Positions 36,701 through 48,720 are shown, numbered from the stretch's first letter. The stretch: DNA of 64,000 nucleotides from Tricholoma matsutake (GCA_026075535.2 AP026540.1:620001-684000); one strand, 5' to 3'. The notes: a model not told the origin generated them from the letters alone. Translations and numbers: made by a program.

Positions 36701-37482
36701 TCACTGTACTGTATTGTGCTTTTTGAGCACTTGTAACCCATGGGCACTATTCCCCCTTTTTGCAACAATGTGTTGACAAGAAACCATGCCATGTCATGCC
36801 CAATTTGCTGATGATGTGTCAGCAGAACAATTTCTCCTGGCAACTTTCTTAGCATCACAACACACATTTTCAGTAAATCTACAGTTTCTACTGGTTTGGG
36901 AGCTATTCTACAACCATCCTAAGTAATTCATGCCCAAAGAAAGTCATTGTTCATAGTTTACAAGTCTATAGAACCCATTTGGTGGCTCAACAACACCTAT
37001 CAGTGTTGTATATACAGTATACCCTAGTATAGTTTTTTTCAGCCTCCAGCAGGACCCCCCTAATCCAACCTGCAGTTTGGGATTCCTGTTCCACCACCCC
37101 CTTGCATTCACTCTTAGAATCTCTTGCTTCCTGGCTGCTGAAGCAGCATGAAGTAAGCTTTGTTCCATATCTGATATGTGCAAATTTTAGTTATGGTGAT
37201 AAAGGAAGGAAATGATAATGTTAGCATTTCAACTGTGTAGATCAAGTGTATATCTGTTTATTAAACAGTATATAGATGGTTATATGGTTTAGACAACTGT
37301 TTATGTATACTTGGCCTTTGAGGAGTATACATAAACTAAACAGTTGGAGCCTTAACTGGTCATGGAGATTTATTGATGCTTACAGAAAAGATTTGACAGG
37401 TGAGGCTGCAGCATGGGCTGTATTCAAGCAGAGGAGCCACAGAGGAGTCTCAGAGAGTGCAATGAAGGCACTGGAGGCATGA
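33745..37482 (+). pseudogene. DDE-superfamily transposase relic, split by a TIR element
   Basis: The likely start is ATG 33745 (MARGRPSKKSW). An acidic N-terminal region (33850-34170, EEWEGFGKEDLAEAM and KNKRKKRKQEKK) is followed by YQKGPDVMSKSERTQ. A helical DNA-binding part follows (ISRTQASLEIAQQW, 34770). The catalytic part has YQDECCFHANDEA (35290), FIFDQYSSHASLP (35600) and CPVCPFE-type CTPVCPFESQNCCMARLL (35830). A 48-nt intron lies at 35989-36036. The C-terminus KNNFAEAKTCTLEVLDVCPA...RFINWS is cut at 36165 and resumes at 37363 (WRFIDAYRKDLTGEAAAW), ending 37482. The family is a common, mostly unnamed DDE group of Agaricomycetes. Frameshifts before 34620 and stops at 35346-35348 and several sites to 35530 (four TGA, one TAA) kill it. 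Confidence 0.75.
36166..37354. mobile_element. TAAGGC-family TIR element, copy 2 (1189 bp)
   Basis: Ends TAAGGCTCCAACTGTT and inverse, as at 9378-10246. It is flanked by ACTGGTCG (36158-36165) and ACTGGTCA (37355-37362), an 8-bp duplication differing by one CpG-type change. No transposase. It interrupts the DDE transposase between FINWS and WRFID; the flanking frames join exactly when it is removed. Subterminal repeats TATATAGATGG and GTTTATTAAACAG are shared with copy 1. Confidence 0.9.
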
Positions 37483-38395
37483 TCCAAGCAATAAATTAGG
37501 TGCGCAGAGCCCATATATAGTATAAATTTTGTCCAAAATTTTGGCTGCCCCTCAAAACCCGTGGGAAAATTAAGCTGAGGCCCTTTTCGGGCATTACTGA
37601 GGGCTGCGAGTTCGAATTTGAGGTCAGTTTTAGGCCAAAAAGTTTTCTCGCTCCGCTAGCAAACTAGTGGGCTTTGGTGGTCCACTACTGTACCTTAGCT
37701 GTTTATCAATTGCACAACCTTCTGGCAAGACCGACAAAGTAACAATGTTCATCGGATAACTTCACATTCCCAAGTTGATAACTTTTGCAATCGTGTGAGT
37801 AACTTGTCCTCCTCAACCTATAAAAAATATCATTTCTCATTTCAACCGATAAAAACCAATACAAACTGATTGCAACCGGTTTACATGTTACGTGGACTAT
37901 ACACCCTGATTTTCACACATAATGACTTCAATTTCGCCCCCTGGACCATCAAAATCGGTTGAGAACTGAGAGAGATATCACCAAATACATTTTCGCACGA
38001 GAATTTTGTTGTGATTAAAGTAACTTTGATTGTACTGCTTATACCTTGTGTTACAAAAATGTTGGGTACAATTGGACACCATCCAATACATAAAAATAAC
38101 ACACATAAACATCTCTACCATATATCTTTGATTAATTTAACCACCCTGACAAGCTGCAACTACATACTACAACTACAACCTACAACCTACAAACTACAAC
38201 ATGTAATACAATCTACTTTTGTTTTGGTCATATCTCAGTCAAATGCTGATGAAATCCTGTAAAAATTAGACCGATCGCCGGGGAGTTACAATACATAACG
38301 GTTAAGTTGTCTGGGTAATAGTTGCCGAGAAACATATGGGCTATATTGGTATGACAAATTTTACAACAAAAAGTCGGTTTCAACTGGTTTTCGTC
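37483..38395. other. No recognisable gene
   Basis: A unique-looking A+T-rich stretch with a CTACAAC-type simple repeat at 38150-38205. It likely includes upstream sequence of the APH-like relic. Confidence 0.4.
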
Positions 38396-38540
38396 GGTCC
38401 ATGGACCGATATGGACCAGTCCTATGCGGTCCGGTTGGGGTCCATCATTATCTGGGTCAGTCCTGGACTGGTTGCAGTTGCAGTTGCCCCATTTAGACGT
38501 CAAAAACCGGACTTAACCGGACCTTAAAATGCTAGTTAAG
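38396..38540. repeat. Copy of the GGTCCGG-type MITE family
   Basis: It ends ACCGGACCTTAAAATGCTAG, matching the right ends at 1007 and 46612. The left end is unclear. It adjoins the start of the APH-like reading frame, so an upstream exon may have been displaced. Confidence 0.45.
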
Positions 38541-38541
38541 A

Positions 38542-39278
38542 ATGACCTCCCTTCATTTGCCTCCTGAAGGCCAAAGAATTGCCTTGCAAGGTGGAAGGTT
38601 CATACTGCTTCTCAAGGATGGAAGGATCGCAAAGATGGGCAAATCTATTCTATGTCAGGAGGTAAACAATCTCAAGTTCGTCCAGGAGCACACGTCCATC
38701 CCTGTCCCCGAGGTGTTCGACTTGTATGATATTGATGGAGGCAGTCATTGCATAATCATGTCTTGAGTGCCTGGGATCACGCTTCATGAGGCTTGGCCTC
38801 ACTTGTTGAATGAGTCCAAATTGTGCATCTTGGACGAGCTTATCAGTTATGTACACCAGCTTTGACAGCTCTGAGGGACAACTATCAGCTCCACATCTTC
38901 ATGCACATCTTTGGATCCAGCATCAACAAAGTGTTAATGTCACCATCTGAGTTCCATGATTTCCTGACTTCACACATTTATCCCGAAATACCCAGAGATT
39001 ATGTTTCTTACCTTCGAACCTGATTCGATGACAATGCCTGCCTGCTATTCACCCATGCCGACTTGGTGGATCAAAATATCCTCATCAAGGATGGAAGAAT
39101 CTCTGGTATAGTTGATTGGGAGTGGGTGGGGTTTTACCCAGAACATTGGGAGTTCATTAAGATTATGTCAAACTTGGCATGGCCCTTGGGTTGGGGGAAA
39201 AGAATGCTGGCAGATTTCACAGAATATGCTAATGACTACTTGACTTGTAATGTCCTTCAGAATATCTCGCCATGGTGA
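38542..39278 (+). pseudogene. APH-fold phosphotransferase-like protein, disabled
   Basis: Frame starting MTSLHLPPEGQRIALQGGRF continues with a nucleotide-lobe region (VNNLKFVQEHTSIPVPEVF). Further on it has the Brenner-type catalytic motif THADLVDQNIL with GISGIVDWEW-type metal motif (ISGIVDWEWVGFYPEHWEF, about 39055-39155). This is the arrangement of the fungal APH/choline-kinase-like family, greatly expanded in mushrooms; substrates are mostly unknown. Stops at 38764-38766, near 38863 and near 39021 are TGA where relatives usually have Arg, and one frameshift follows the second. The copy ends without a clear C-terminus after DYL at about 39243. Confidence 0.75.
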
Positions 39279-40660
39279 TACTGCAATTCCAACCTCTTTC
39301 ATCCCATCTTTTAAAGTTCTTTTCATAACCCTCCGCTGTTGTACGTGAAGATGACAGGCCTAGCTTTGTTCCATAGTTTGCTGAGTCGAAGGGGATGTGG
39401 AGCGTAGAGCTTGTGGTAGGCCATGGGGTGGTTGCATGCATGACACTTGGGAAAGAGTAAGAAAACTCACTGCAGATGATGTGCAAACATGGCTTCTGAT
39501 ACACTAAAAGCTGTTCAAGCTGAGTTGCAGGTGAGAGAGATCCTTCATCATAGTTGTATGAACTGGTTGATCTACTTCATTTCATTTTTCCAAATGTTCT
39601 ATTTGCAAGAGTAATGTTGATAAGGTCCTCAATCCTTGGCAGTTGGCATGAATGTAGGCATGCATCATTTAATCTTTTGGAAAATTGTAAATGTCCATAT
39701 CAGAGACCTTCTACCTCAAACTGTCTGATGACTTGGATGAAGAAGCAGATCTCGATGTAGCAAGAGTGGAATGGCGATGGACCAGGATGGAAAAGCATGG
39801 GATCGAGCTAGTCTTGGATCAATCTGCAACACGTGTTCGGCCTTGGAGTGGCACAGTGCTTCATCACCTAGTTGGAACTTGGCCTCTACGCACATGTTCT
39901 TGCATCATCACCAGGGAGGAACCTCACCCTTGGAATCATCCTCCACAGATGCAGGGTGCCGGCCATGTTGACAAATCCACGATCCACATCCATCCCAAAC
40001 TCGACATGCACTATGAGCTTAGGAGTGGTGAACACCTGTCTGCTCAGAGAAAGTATATATTGCTGTCCCGATTATTGCCAGTTGAGTGATTTGCACCCAG
40101 CGCTTAAGCATTGACTGGGGCTCCTATCTGAGAATTGGAAACTTTTCCAGGATGCAAAGGAAGATGCAAATAATTGGGATTGGGGTAAGAGGAAGAGGGA
40201 GCAATGATGAGGATATCGAGAGGCTTATTCAGTCCAGTTGACGGACTACAAGATCACAATTGTGCATATCACAGGGTCTAACTGGCAATGCAAAACTTCA
40301 ACACACTTCTGGTGGTCATGAAAGGAAAGTGGCACCCAGCTTAAGTGGAACAACACTGACTGAATGTGCAGTCTCTTGTCTTAGCAAACGACAAAAGAGT
40401 TCTGACTTTTGCGCGACGGTAAAGCACTGGGCAGAGTACATCCACAGTTAATGAAGAGGATAACTAGTTTTTTACCACTATATATGTACAAGTACCCACC
40501 CATAAATTACAGCACATTTAGCTATATTGTTGTGATCATTTTGCATCATACCTAAGTAAGATGATAGCAGACGGGCCCACAAATCAATCTAATTACAAGG
40601 TTGTTTCAAGGTGCTGGTTGAAAACTCTGTTACTGGTACAATTTACAAACAATGGTAGAG
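39279..40660. other. No recognised gene; weak open frame 39691-40089
   Basis: A 132-codon plus-strand frame (MSISETFYLKLSDDLDEEAD...) is partly acidic and resembles nothing I can name. Sequence to 40450 has scattered coding-like phrases in several frames, perhaps an old relic. No assignment is made. Confidence 0.35.
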
Positions 40661-43600
40661 GATGACAAATCAGAGTCAATCACATAATCATAAAAGCTGG
40701 ATACTTGAGGATCTCCCTCTCATACTCATCCTGTCCCTGTCCTCTCCATGTCATGCTCATCCCCTTTGCGGTCATTGTCCTCATGCTTGGCATTGTGTTC
40801 TTGGCTCCTCTTCTCATTGTCCCTGTCCCCACAGTAGCGGTTGGAGGTGTTGTTTGAATTATGACCCTATAAAAATTTGTTAGTAATAGCAAGAGAAGAA
40901 AAAAGGCCCCCTTGGGCCTGTCTTCCTTGTTTTACAGATTAAGAAAACATAGTCAATTAATCTCACAACATTATGTACATGACTACTAAAAAAATGCCCT
41001 TCCCACATTGCATTTTGTGCAGGGGAGGACAAAACTAATCTAAACATAGGGAACCAAACACCTCCCTTGCACAAGATGCAAGGGAGTTGGGACAGTAGTA
41101 GTGAGGCACCATCTCCCCATCATCTGCGCTATTTTGCCTGGGATTCCCTGCTGTCATCCATGTTGCTATCACTGGCTGTTCAGCTTGCACCAGTAGCACC
41201 CCTCCTATTAGCTCGCAGTGGTGATGAGGGCTGTGGTATCATCCTGGGTGCATTTTCAGTACCCTGTGAACAGCTGCTCGCAGCTGTGGTGGCACTGAGT
41301 GGTTGTCGAGGTGGGGCAGTCAATGATGGTTGTAGGGTGAGTGGATAAGCAATACATACCTCATGGGCCTCCCAGAACCGTCTCCTGCTGTGGGCTCTGC
41401 TTCCCTTGAGTCATTCTTAATGACCTTACATCTCATTTAGATAGGGATGGGGCATGTCAGGTGTGGAGCATTGTGAATGAGGAATAGGTTATAACCTACA
41501 AAAAGCATTGTAATTAGTTAAACGAATAAGAAAGAAAAAGTACCCTACTATGTTTCAATTCCTCTGGGCCCTTGACAATGCTGGCAACCTTTGTCGAAAG
41601 AGTAAATGTGTGTAGCGTGGCACATTTGCAGCCACTGGGTTTGGGTTGAAAGGGTGCAGTGGTGGTCAAAGCAGCTGGTTACTGAAATAGTGGGGTGTGT
41701 GGCATAGTTGGAGGTGATTGTCGCTGTTAGCGTTCAACCTTGCAACAACCACCATGGGAGTGGTGAAAATAGAGTTTGTTTGGAGGTACCCATCTAATGC
41801 CATCTAATGCTGCTGATGGCTGTACTTTGGACGGTGTTAGACGGGTGATGTCTGTCCCATCTACCATCCATCTAGTTGGTCAAGCAGAGCATTAATGGCA
41901 CAGGTCGGGGGTGCACCTAATGGTTGCAATAATGTTAATGATGAGATGAAATGGAAAGTTTCATCAAACTTACAGCACTAGTGAACACTACTTATGCTGA
42001 ATGTTTTAAGGTGATTGGATGACTAAGCGGCCATCAGTTGGCCTCAGCTATTTGCCATCAGAGTCTGATGCCAAACATTGCCCATGCATGCTTCCTCGCA
42101 CAGACTCCAGTCACATCTCAAGGTGCCCTTGTGCTACCCAGTGGAGACATAGAGAGTTGTAGATAATATGTGCCTATGTACTGCTACAAATGAAACAGTC
42201 TCAGTTGCTATATAAATTCTGCCTGCCCTGGCACCTCCTCAGGCAGAACTGAAGCTGATTATGCCCTAGGCTCAGGGGATAAGTGAGAGATAAGTGTCAA
42301 TTTGAGGGCTAAGTAACTTATCCTGGATTGATTTAATGTGAACCGATTCAATTTAGTCTTAATTTAAGCTTGATTTAAGAAAGATTGGCTCATTTCTCAG
42401 TTTGATGTAGGGCAAGCGGCCTCAGCTATCTGACATGCTCTTAATTTGGTCGCATGCATCTCCTCTGGGTGATAGGTACCTTGATCTAATAATAACACCT
42501 GCTAATGAGGGGGAGTTGCTTCTCGTGAGGATTTGAGCTGAGCAGCAAATAATAGATAATGACCTGCTCCCACAGTTGTTCTACTACCTGTTAGGCAGCA
42601 TATTCTCAGTCTTTACAATAAAGTTTTAATGAGCTTCCTGGCCTAAGGGTTGGTTATTGCTTACATGCATGCACATACTGTAGTACAATGCTTTTAGAAG
42701 TGTATTATATTGTATGAATTTAATGTGGGAGTCCCACAACTGCCACAGCCTCCCATTGTTGAGGATTGAGGTGAAAGGCTGCACTGGGAGGACAGACTGC
42801 TGGATATGCCATGATGTGACTGATGGCCTTGATGGCCTTGGGACAAGCAATGCATGGAAATTGCCAAATTTACCTCAATTTAACATTCAGTACCTTAAAT
42901 CGAATTGAATATAGACACTTATTCACGTTGTGATGCAACCACGTGATATGCAAACAATGCTGAAGTTTCATAGGATGGTAGGAGTCTTCGAAGGCTCTTT
43001 TACAAGTTTTATTCTGACATGAAGTAATGAGAACAAGAATATCATTGTAATTTACATAAACAGGATACAAAAATACTACATGCCTGGATGTAGTTGAAGG
43101 TGAATCACCCATTGCTAGGTGACTATCATAACCTCACCGTCCACCTCCCATCAAGTTGCCCTGTAAGGCCCATGCAGCCGTGTGGGTGATGTCATCTGCA
43201 GGCATGCCCTATGTCACCTGGGCTGTTGTGGCTGGTCCTGTTGCTGTCCCTCACTTGTAAGTTGTGTGGGGTTGTGGGGTTGTTGCAGTGGTGTCATCTT
43301 CATCTTTCTGGCATTGTTCATGCTATGGTTGTACATCATACAGTCTGCTCATAGAAATATAGTTAGCATTCTTAAAATTGAAAGAGAAAAAAAATACGAT
43401 GGAGGTAACATCTCCCAGCCCCATCACTCCCCCCCATCGCTGTCACCATCTTGGTGGTGGTGATTGTTCCTGTCATTGCTGCACCTCACGAGCCCATCAC
43501 ATCAATGTGGTTCATGTTCCTGTTCTGTATGAGTCTGTTTGAAGATTGTTAGTCAGCAGTGCAGCATTGCTGATGAGGCCGATGGATTCAGTGGCCATGG

Positions 43601-43925
43601 GTATTTGGAGAGGTTGTCTGTGTTGATGGAGCCAGAGGGCACATGGGCCACCTGTTTGGTATGTTTTGTATGTACCATCAAAAGGTGTGTCTTGTGGGAT
43701 GCCAGGGGAGGCACAGTGGCCCTTTGGGGAAAATGTCGGAAACAGATGGATGGTAGTGGATGGATGGGAGAGACATACAATAGAATCATGTGCCTTTTTT
43801 GGGATCCAGCCATTGTCTATGCTGAGCTTGTATGACCATAAGGGTGACACCAGGGGTAAAACCTAGGGCAGTTGGATTTAAACACCTATCAGTTATGCAA
43901 TATAATTTAGATAATTTGGAAGTAT
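40661..43925. other. Repeat fragments and unassigned sequence
   Basis: A C+T-rich block (40690-40850) and a diverged module GAACAGCTGCTCGCAG (41268) belong to the mosaic repeats. 41350-43180 has no recognisable gene. 43430-43460 is CT-rich. A minus-strand frame at 43512-43850 and its complement are both open but match no known family. Confidence 0.45.
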
Positions 43926-44195
43926 AGATCCCAGAGTACTCTACACTCCCCCACCTATTCTGGTTGGATTCTGGTTTGTCTGGTTGGAATTTCTGGAATT
44001 TCTGGAATCCTGCGGAATTTTTTTGTATGTAATTTTCCCTATGCAGCACAATTCCAGTTGGACTAAGGATCCAATTTACACCCAGAATCCTGGGAATCTG
44101 ACTGGACTCATCACAACCGGACTAACTGGAATGCATGGACTAACCAGAATAACCAGAATGCATGTGTTTTCCCAAATAAAAGTTTCACATACAGT

Positions 44196-44270
44196 AAGAA
44201 TTGAACACTCAACCTTGGGTCTACATGGGTTTACACACAGAACAACACACTTAACCACTGATCTACCAAG
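44196..44270 (-). repeat. tRNA-like module A, family X copy 1
   Basis: Minus strand: TTGGTAGATCAGTGGTTAAG (box A-like with one change) and GTTGAGTGTTCAATTC (box B-like). Oriented toward the left terminus. Confidence 0.6.
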
Positions 44271-45448
44271 TCTTTATTCCTACCTACATTTAATACCTTT
44301 ATTACCCAATTAAGGGCATAGTAACCATAGCTGCATGCATTGCATGACATGTGACATGTGACTGCCAGCTCACAACCACCACCACTGTCATCAATGCCGC
44401 CTCCTCCTCCTCTCCACTCTACCACCACCACTGTGTGTGCACCTGCCACCAGCACTCCCATGCCCACTCCCACCATCCCCACCACCATCAAATGAGCTGA
44501 CTGGATGGAACACAAGCCCAAACAATGGCAACTGTCGTTTGGGCCATGGATAAGTTTTTCTTTTTTTTCTTTGGTTTCTTTTTTTTCTTTTGGTTTTATC
44601 AATCAACTAATTGTATTTTATTGCTTTTTAGGTTATATACTACTGGGGATGACCTGCCACGATGAAAAACGCGCAACCCAACCCATGCCCATGCCCACCC
44701 GATCCCCTCCTCCCCATTCAAATGGGATGTGAGGCTCTCGACATGGGCTAGGAGGGTGCAGAGGGATGCCAGGAGACCCCAGAAGGGGGGTACCTACCTA
44801 GTAAGCACCCACCAACCTCTGTACTTGCACCACGTCACACTGACTCACCCAAACCCCCCCCCCCCCTCCCCCCCCCCCCAAAAAGAAAAAACAGAAATCC
44901 AAATGGGGGACGACAGGGACAAACAACAACAAGCCACCCACCCCCAGCCTCACAAGCAACTGCTCGTGGGGTGGATTGTGGGTGGAACAACAACAACAAC
45001 AAGCCACCCAACCCCCAGCCTCACAAGCAACTGCTCATGGGGTGGATTGTGGGTGGAATGACAGACAACAGCGGGTCGCATCCCCTCCCCCTCCCCCGCA
45101 CTTCATGTGGGGAGGGATTTTTTTTGTACTTTTAATTATTTATTAGTATTGTGTCCCCCCTCCCCCATTTTGTGTGGGGGAGGGATTTTTTTCTTCATGT
45201 TTTTACATCCCCCCTCGCGCCGAATGCAAGGGGTTAGCTTTTTATGTATATAAATAAAACTCCCTCTCACATCTTATGAGAGGGAGGATTTTTTGTTTAT
45301 GTATGTAATCACAATCATCCCCACTCCCTCGCATTCAATGTGAGGGATGTGGTTAATTAAAAAAATTTTGATCTCAACTACTTCAAAAAAAATTAAAGTT
45401 GTGAGTTTGAGTGTCATGAATAAACCTTATATTACTAACTAATAATTC

Positions 45449-45535
45449 TCCTGTGGCTCAACTGGTTAAGCACACATGTTTGGTTTGTCATGTGATCACT
45501 CTAATCAAGATGTCTTGAGTTCAATCCTTACTCTG
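45449..45535 (+). repeat. tRNA-like module B, family X copy 1
   Basis: CTGTGGCTCAACTGGTTAAG and GAGTTCAATCCTTACTC, box A/B-like, oriented toward the right terminus. Spacing between the boxes is longer than in most tRNAs. Confidence 0.62.
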
Positions 45536-45883
45536 CACAAATATATTTTGTAGGCACTTTGACAACTTAATTGACTATCCATTAGGGTATATACTCTAAG
45601 TTGAGCATCTGGAGTAACCGGAATCTGGTCAGAATAACTGGAATGACTGGACTCCGACCAGAATAACTGGACTCCAATTGGAATAACTGGACTCTGACTG
45701 GAATAACTGGACTCTGATCGGAATAGGTGGGGGAGGGTAAATTACAGAGATCCCAGTACAAGAATTCTTTCTTCTACCACGTGATCACGCTGAATTCCTT
45801 TGTTTTCAACACATTTTGTGCCATGTGCTGTACACATGTTCTGGCTTGACTGAATACCTTGATTCTTGACCACCATCATCCCA

Positions 45884-48096
45884 ATGCCTGACTCTGATGC
45901 TCACATGCAACCTCCTGCTGATTCTGAATCTGGGTTAAGGGCACCTCATCTGGTAACAAGCATAGAGTTTAATGGTCCAGTCCATCGAACCAGAAAAAGA
46001 CCGAGGACTGAACCAAACTGTAACCAGTTCAGTTGGACCAGCAGTCCCAGTCTGATGACTTCAGTGAGCAGTCTGGTCCACTCTTGCCAACATTTAATCG
46101 AAGTGTGAAAGACTGGTCCAGACCAGTTGAGGGCCAAACTTACAGTTCTTCTATTGCTTAGATTATTTTCTTGTAAATATAAAACTGATTGTGGGAAAAA
46201 CCCACGAGTCATGTTTCCATGAGGTGCAGGTTCCTTTCCCGCAATGACATACCCTGCAAGTCAGGTCACCATGAGGTGCAGGTTGCACATATCTGTAATA
46301 ATTTCATATCTTTTCAACAAATTATTACAGCCCACACCTCATGGTGACATGACTTGTGGGTTTTTCCTGTGATCAGGTAGTTGGTTTTCAATGAATTATT
46401 ATGCTTGTGGGGTGGATACTTTTTTATTTTATTTTAATAATATGTATATTAGTTACATGTAGATACATAGCTTGTAGGACTGGTCTGAACCAGTTGACAA
46501 ACTGCTAATGGACTATGGTTCGGTAGATATTTGAATAATATAGGACTGGGGGAGTCTGCAGTTTGGCAAAAAAAGGCAAAAAGACTGGACTGAACCAGAC
46601 TTTCAAACTCTTAACAAGCGCAAGTGCCATGGCTCACCCGACAGTAGCAGTGCAAACCCCAACTCCTCACAAGCAAAGAAAGCATGCAAAGTTCTCGCTA
46701 AGCAACCCAGGAAACCCAAGAAACCTAGTGACTGGCACATGAGAAAGGGAGAGGTACCAAAAGAGGCAGAGAAAACAAAGGCATGCAACTTTTGTTACAT
46801 TGTATTTGATCACTTCACAGTTCTTCTTATTTTAGGCAGCTCTTGAGCTCCATCTTTGTGTCCTGTGGTGTCTACCACACCAGAGCACTGCTCCACCAAA
46901 GGTCACTCCTGAAGACAAAGTACCATTCACTCAGCATTATTTGTCTGAAGCACAGCTCCAAAACTCAGTAACATCCAGTCTTGATGACAACTCAGGTAGG
47001 ATACAAGATGGGATGATTGCTGCAAACATTAGGCACATCCAGGAATGTCATTTGTTACTCATCTTTAGGACTGTGGCATGCCTTGGACTTGCAAAGTGGG
47101 CACCCAATGTCCTGAGTGGTGATCCCAAGTCCATGTACAATCTACTCCATGAACATATTGCACTCAAGACATTTGAGCAGGTCTCAGCAGTATATGAGTA
47201 TAGTCACATGGGAGCTAACCTGTCATTTGTCCATGACTTTGCACTCATGCATAAACTTTACTGAAGTTTTGTCTTCTCCTACATGTATGGGCTTGCAAAG
47301 TCAGAGGCAAAGAGTCCAGGGAATGTTGTGAAGTGAAAGCAGATGACTTCAGTGTGAAAGAGATGTAATACTGTGTGTGTTTTGCTTCCATTGAAATGTG
47401 GACTATACTGAGATAGGTTCAATAGCTTGCTAGTGCCAGAGTTGAAGTATTCAAAGCACAGGGTTTCTTGGCCTTGGCTAATGAAAACGAGGCCCATTCT
47501 GATGATGAGTTCACAGAAGGGGGCACAGACTCATTCTACCACATCAAGGAGAAGGAGGGTTGGGCAACAGGGGTGACTGCATTCTTCCGTATGGCAGACA
47601 AGCAATGCCAGTGGATGAATAAAAGCAAAAGTGGTTGCTTCAGGTGAGTTCAAGTGTCATTACCTTTTATCATTGGCTAATTTTATCATTACAGAACTGA
47701 GTGACACTGTGAAGATCCCCCAATGCCAAGGCAATCAAAGCTTCTGGCATTACCAAAGTCAGTCCCAATTGATTGGTTTGATCCAATGATTCCAATCTAC
47801 TGGAATGAACACCTTACACTCCATGAGCATGCTGATTACACCCAGGGTGGATGGCATGTTGCTCTGCCTCATGATCCACAGTTGTACTGCACCTGGTCTG
47901 CATGTGTGGCATAGAGAAATCTGCCAGTGAAAGAGTCATGGAGAAGCATGGGAATGATGCGTTGACACAATATAAGCTGCCTACTGAGGACAGCTTGACC
48001 AATATGATGAAGAGCAGGAGGGGCAGGCAGATGGGGCAGAAGAGGGGGATGATGATGATGATGATGGTGATGACTAGCCTTGAGAATGCAGGATAG
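45884..48096 (+). pseudogene. Unnamed multi-exon Agaricomycete family, disabled
   Basis: The start MPDSDAHMQPPADSESGL (45884) precedes a 650-bp MITE. After it come KRKCHGSPDSS, QAKKACKVLAKQ, KPKKPSDWHMR and an intron (about 46759-46832). The main body follows: AALELHLCVLWCL, NIRHIQECHLLLIFR and YNLLHEHIALKTFEQVSA (46833-47264). A TGA where relatives have Arg sits at about 47262. Later phrases HSDDEF...VTAFFRM (47490-47600), SVPIDWFDPMIPIYW and YKLPTEDSL complete the order. The family recurs in mushroom genomes, but I know no function or name for it. A related exon is captured at 13718-14006. Several frameshifts lie between 47330 and 47640. Non-functional. Confidence 0.55.
45963..46612. mobile_element. 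hAT-like MITE (650 bp) in the gene relic
   Basis: Ends TAGAGTTTAATGGTCC and (inward) AAGAGTTTGAAAGTCTGG. It is flanked by AACAAGCA (45955-45962) and AACAAGCG (46613-46620),8 bp with one CpG-type difference. The interior has GTGAGGTGCAGG-type repeats in both orientations (46200-46380). Related ends at 1007 and 38540. Confidence 0.72.
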
Positions 48097-48281
48097 ATCA
48101 AGGTATATCCTTCTTGACCTTGCATGTTTGGCCCTTTGCAATGAACTGGTAGCTGCTAGCAGCACTTCTAGGCTTTCCACTGATAATCAGACCTATTTCA
48201 ATTCTATGCCTATTTACTCACTATGGTCTCCTTAGTAGTATGCTCTATGATTACTCTATGATTCTCTTGACTCATTGTACA

Positions 48282-48720
48282 TTATGATATGGACACTTCA
48301 TTTGATACAAAATTATGATATTTATTCATTAAAAAACAGTTACAAAAAAAGATCATTGCTCCCTGTTTCCACCCCATGAGCAGTTGCTTGCAGTGGCAGG
48401 TGGGGGTGCTGTGGTCATCATTGTTGTCGAGCCTGCTCTCCCCATCATCATTGCTCCCCATTTTCACAGTGTGAGCAGTTGCTTGCGGCGGTGGTTGGGG
48501 GTGCTGTGGTGGTGGTGGTGGTGGTGTGGTGGTGGTTGTTGGAGGTGTTGTGGTGGTGGTGGCCATCATTGTCATTGTCTAGCCTGCTCCCCCCATCCTC
48601 ATTGCTCCCCGTTTCTACCCTGTGAGCAGTTGCTCGTGGCAGTGGTTGGGGGTGCTGTGGTGGTGGTGGTCATTGTCATCATTCTTGCCCCTCTGTAGAC
48701 AATAAAATAGAAGTGAGTCA
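48282..48720. repeat. Mosaic repeat: three GAGCAGTTGCTYG units with GGT arrays
   Basis: Units near 48374, 48471 and 48625 are separated by GTGGTGGTGG tracts. The block is followed by a hairpin GGGCCCAAACAACATGTAG/CATCATTTGGGCC (48757-48793). Open frames here are composition artefacts. Confidence 0.75.

Larger units (their letters stand above)
43934..45747. mobile_element. Family X TIR element, copy 1 (1814 bp, uninterrupted)
   Basis: Ends are GAGTACTCTACACTCCCCC on the left and, read inward, CTGTAATTTACCCTCC on the right. Perfect 8-bp duplications AGATCCCA flank it at 43926-43933 and 45748-45755. Layout: TIR, ATTCC-rich subterminal repeats, tRNA-like module A (44196-44270, -), GGT/ACC repeat tract (44375-44490), GGGCC hairpin (44510-44550), mosaic with C/A homopolymers (44855-44885) and GAGCAGTTGCTY units (44956, 45020), C-rich/G-rich hairpins (45080-45350), tRNA-like module B (45449-45535, +), ATTCC repeats, TIR. 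It encodes no protein. It serves as the empty-site reference for the stack at 12477-27729. Confidence 0.9.

Noticed and set aside
37600..37625. Box B-like GAGTTCGAATTTG suggesting another tRNA module
   Set aside because: No box A at a suitable distance and no repeat partner in the window.
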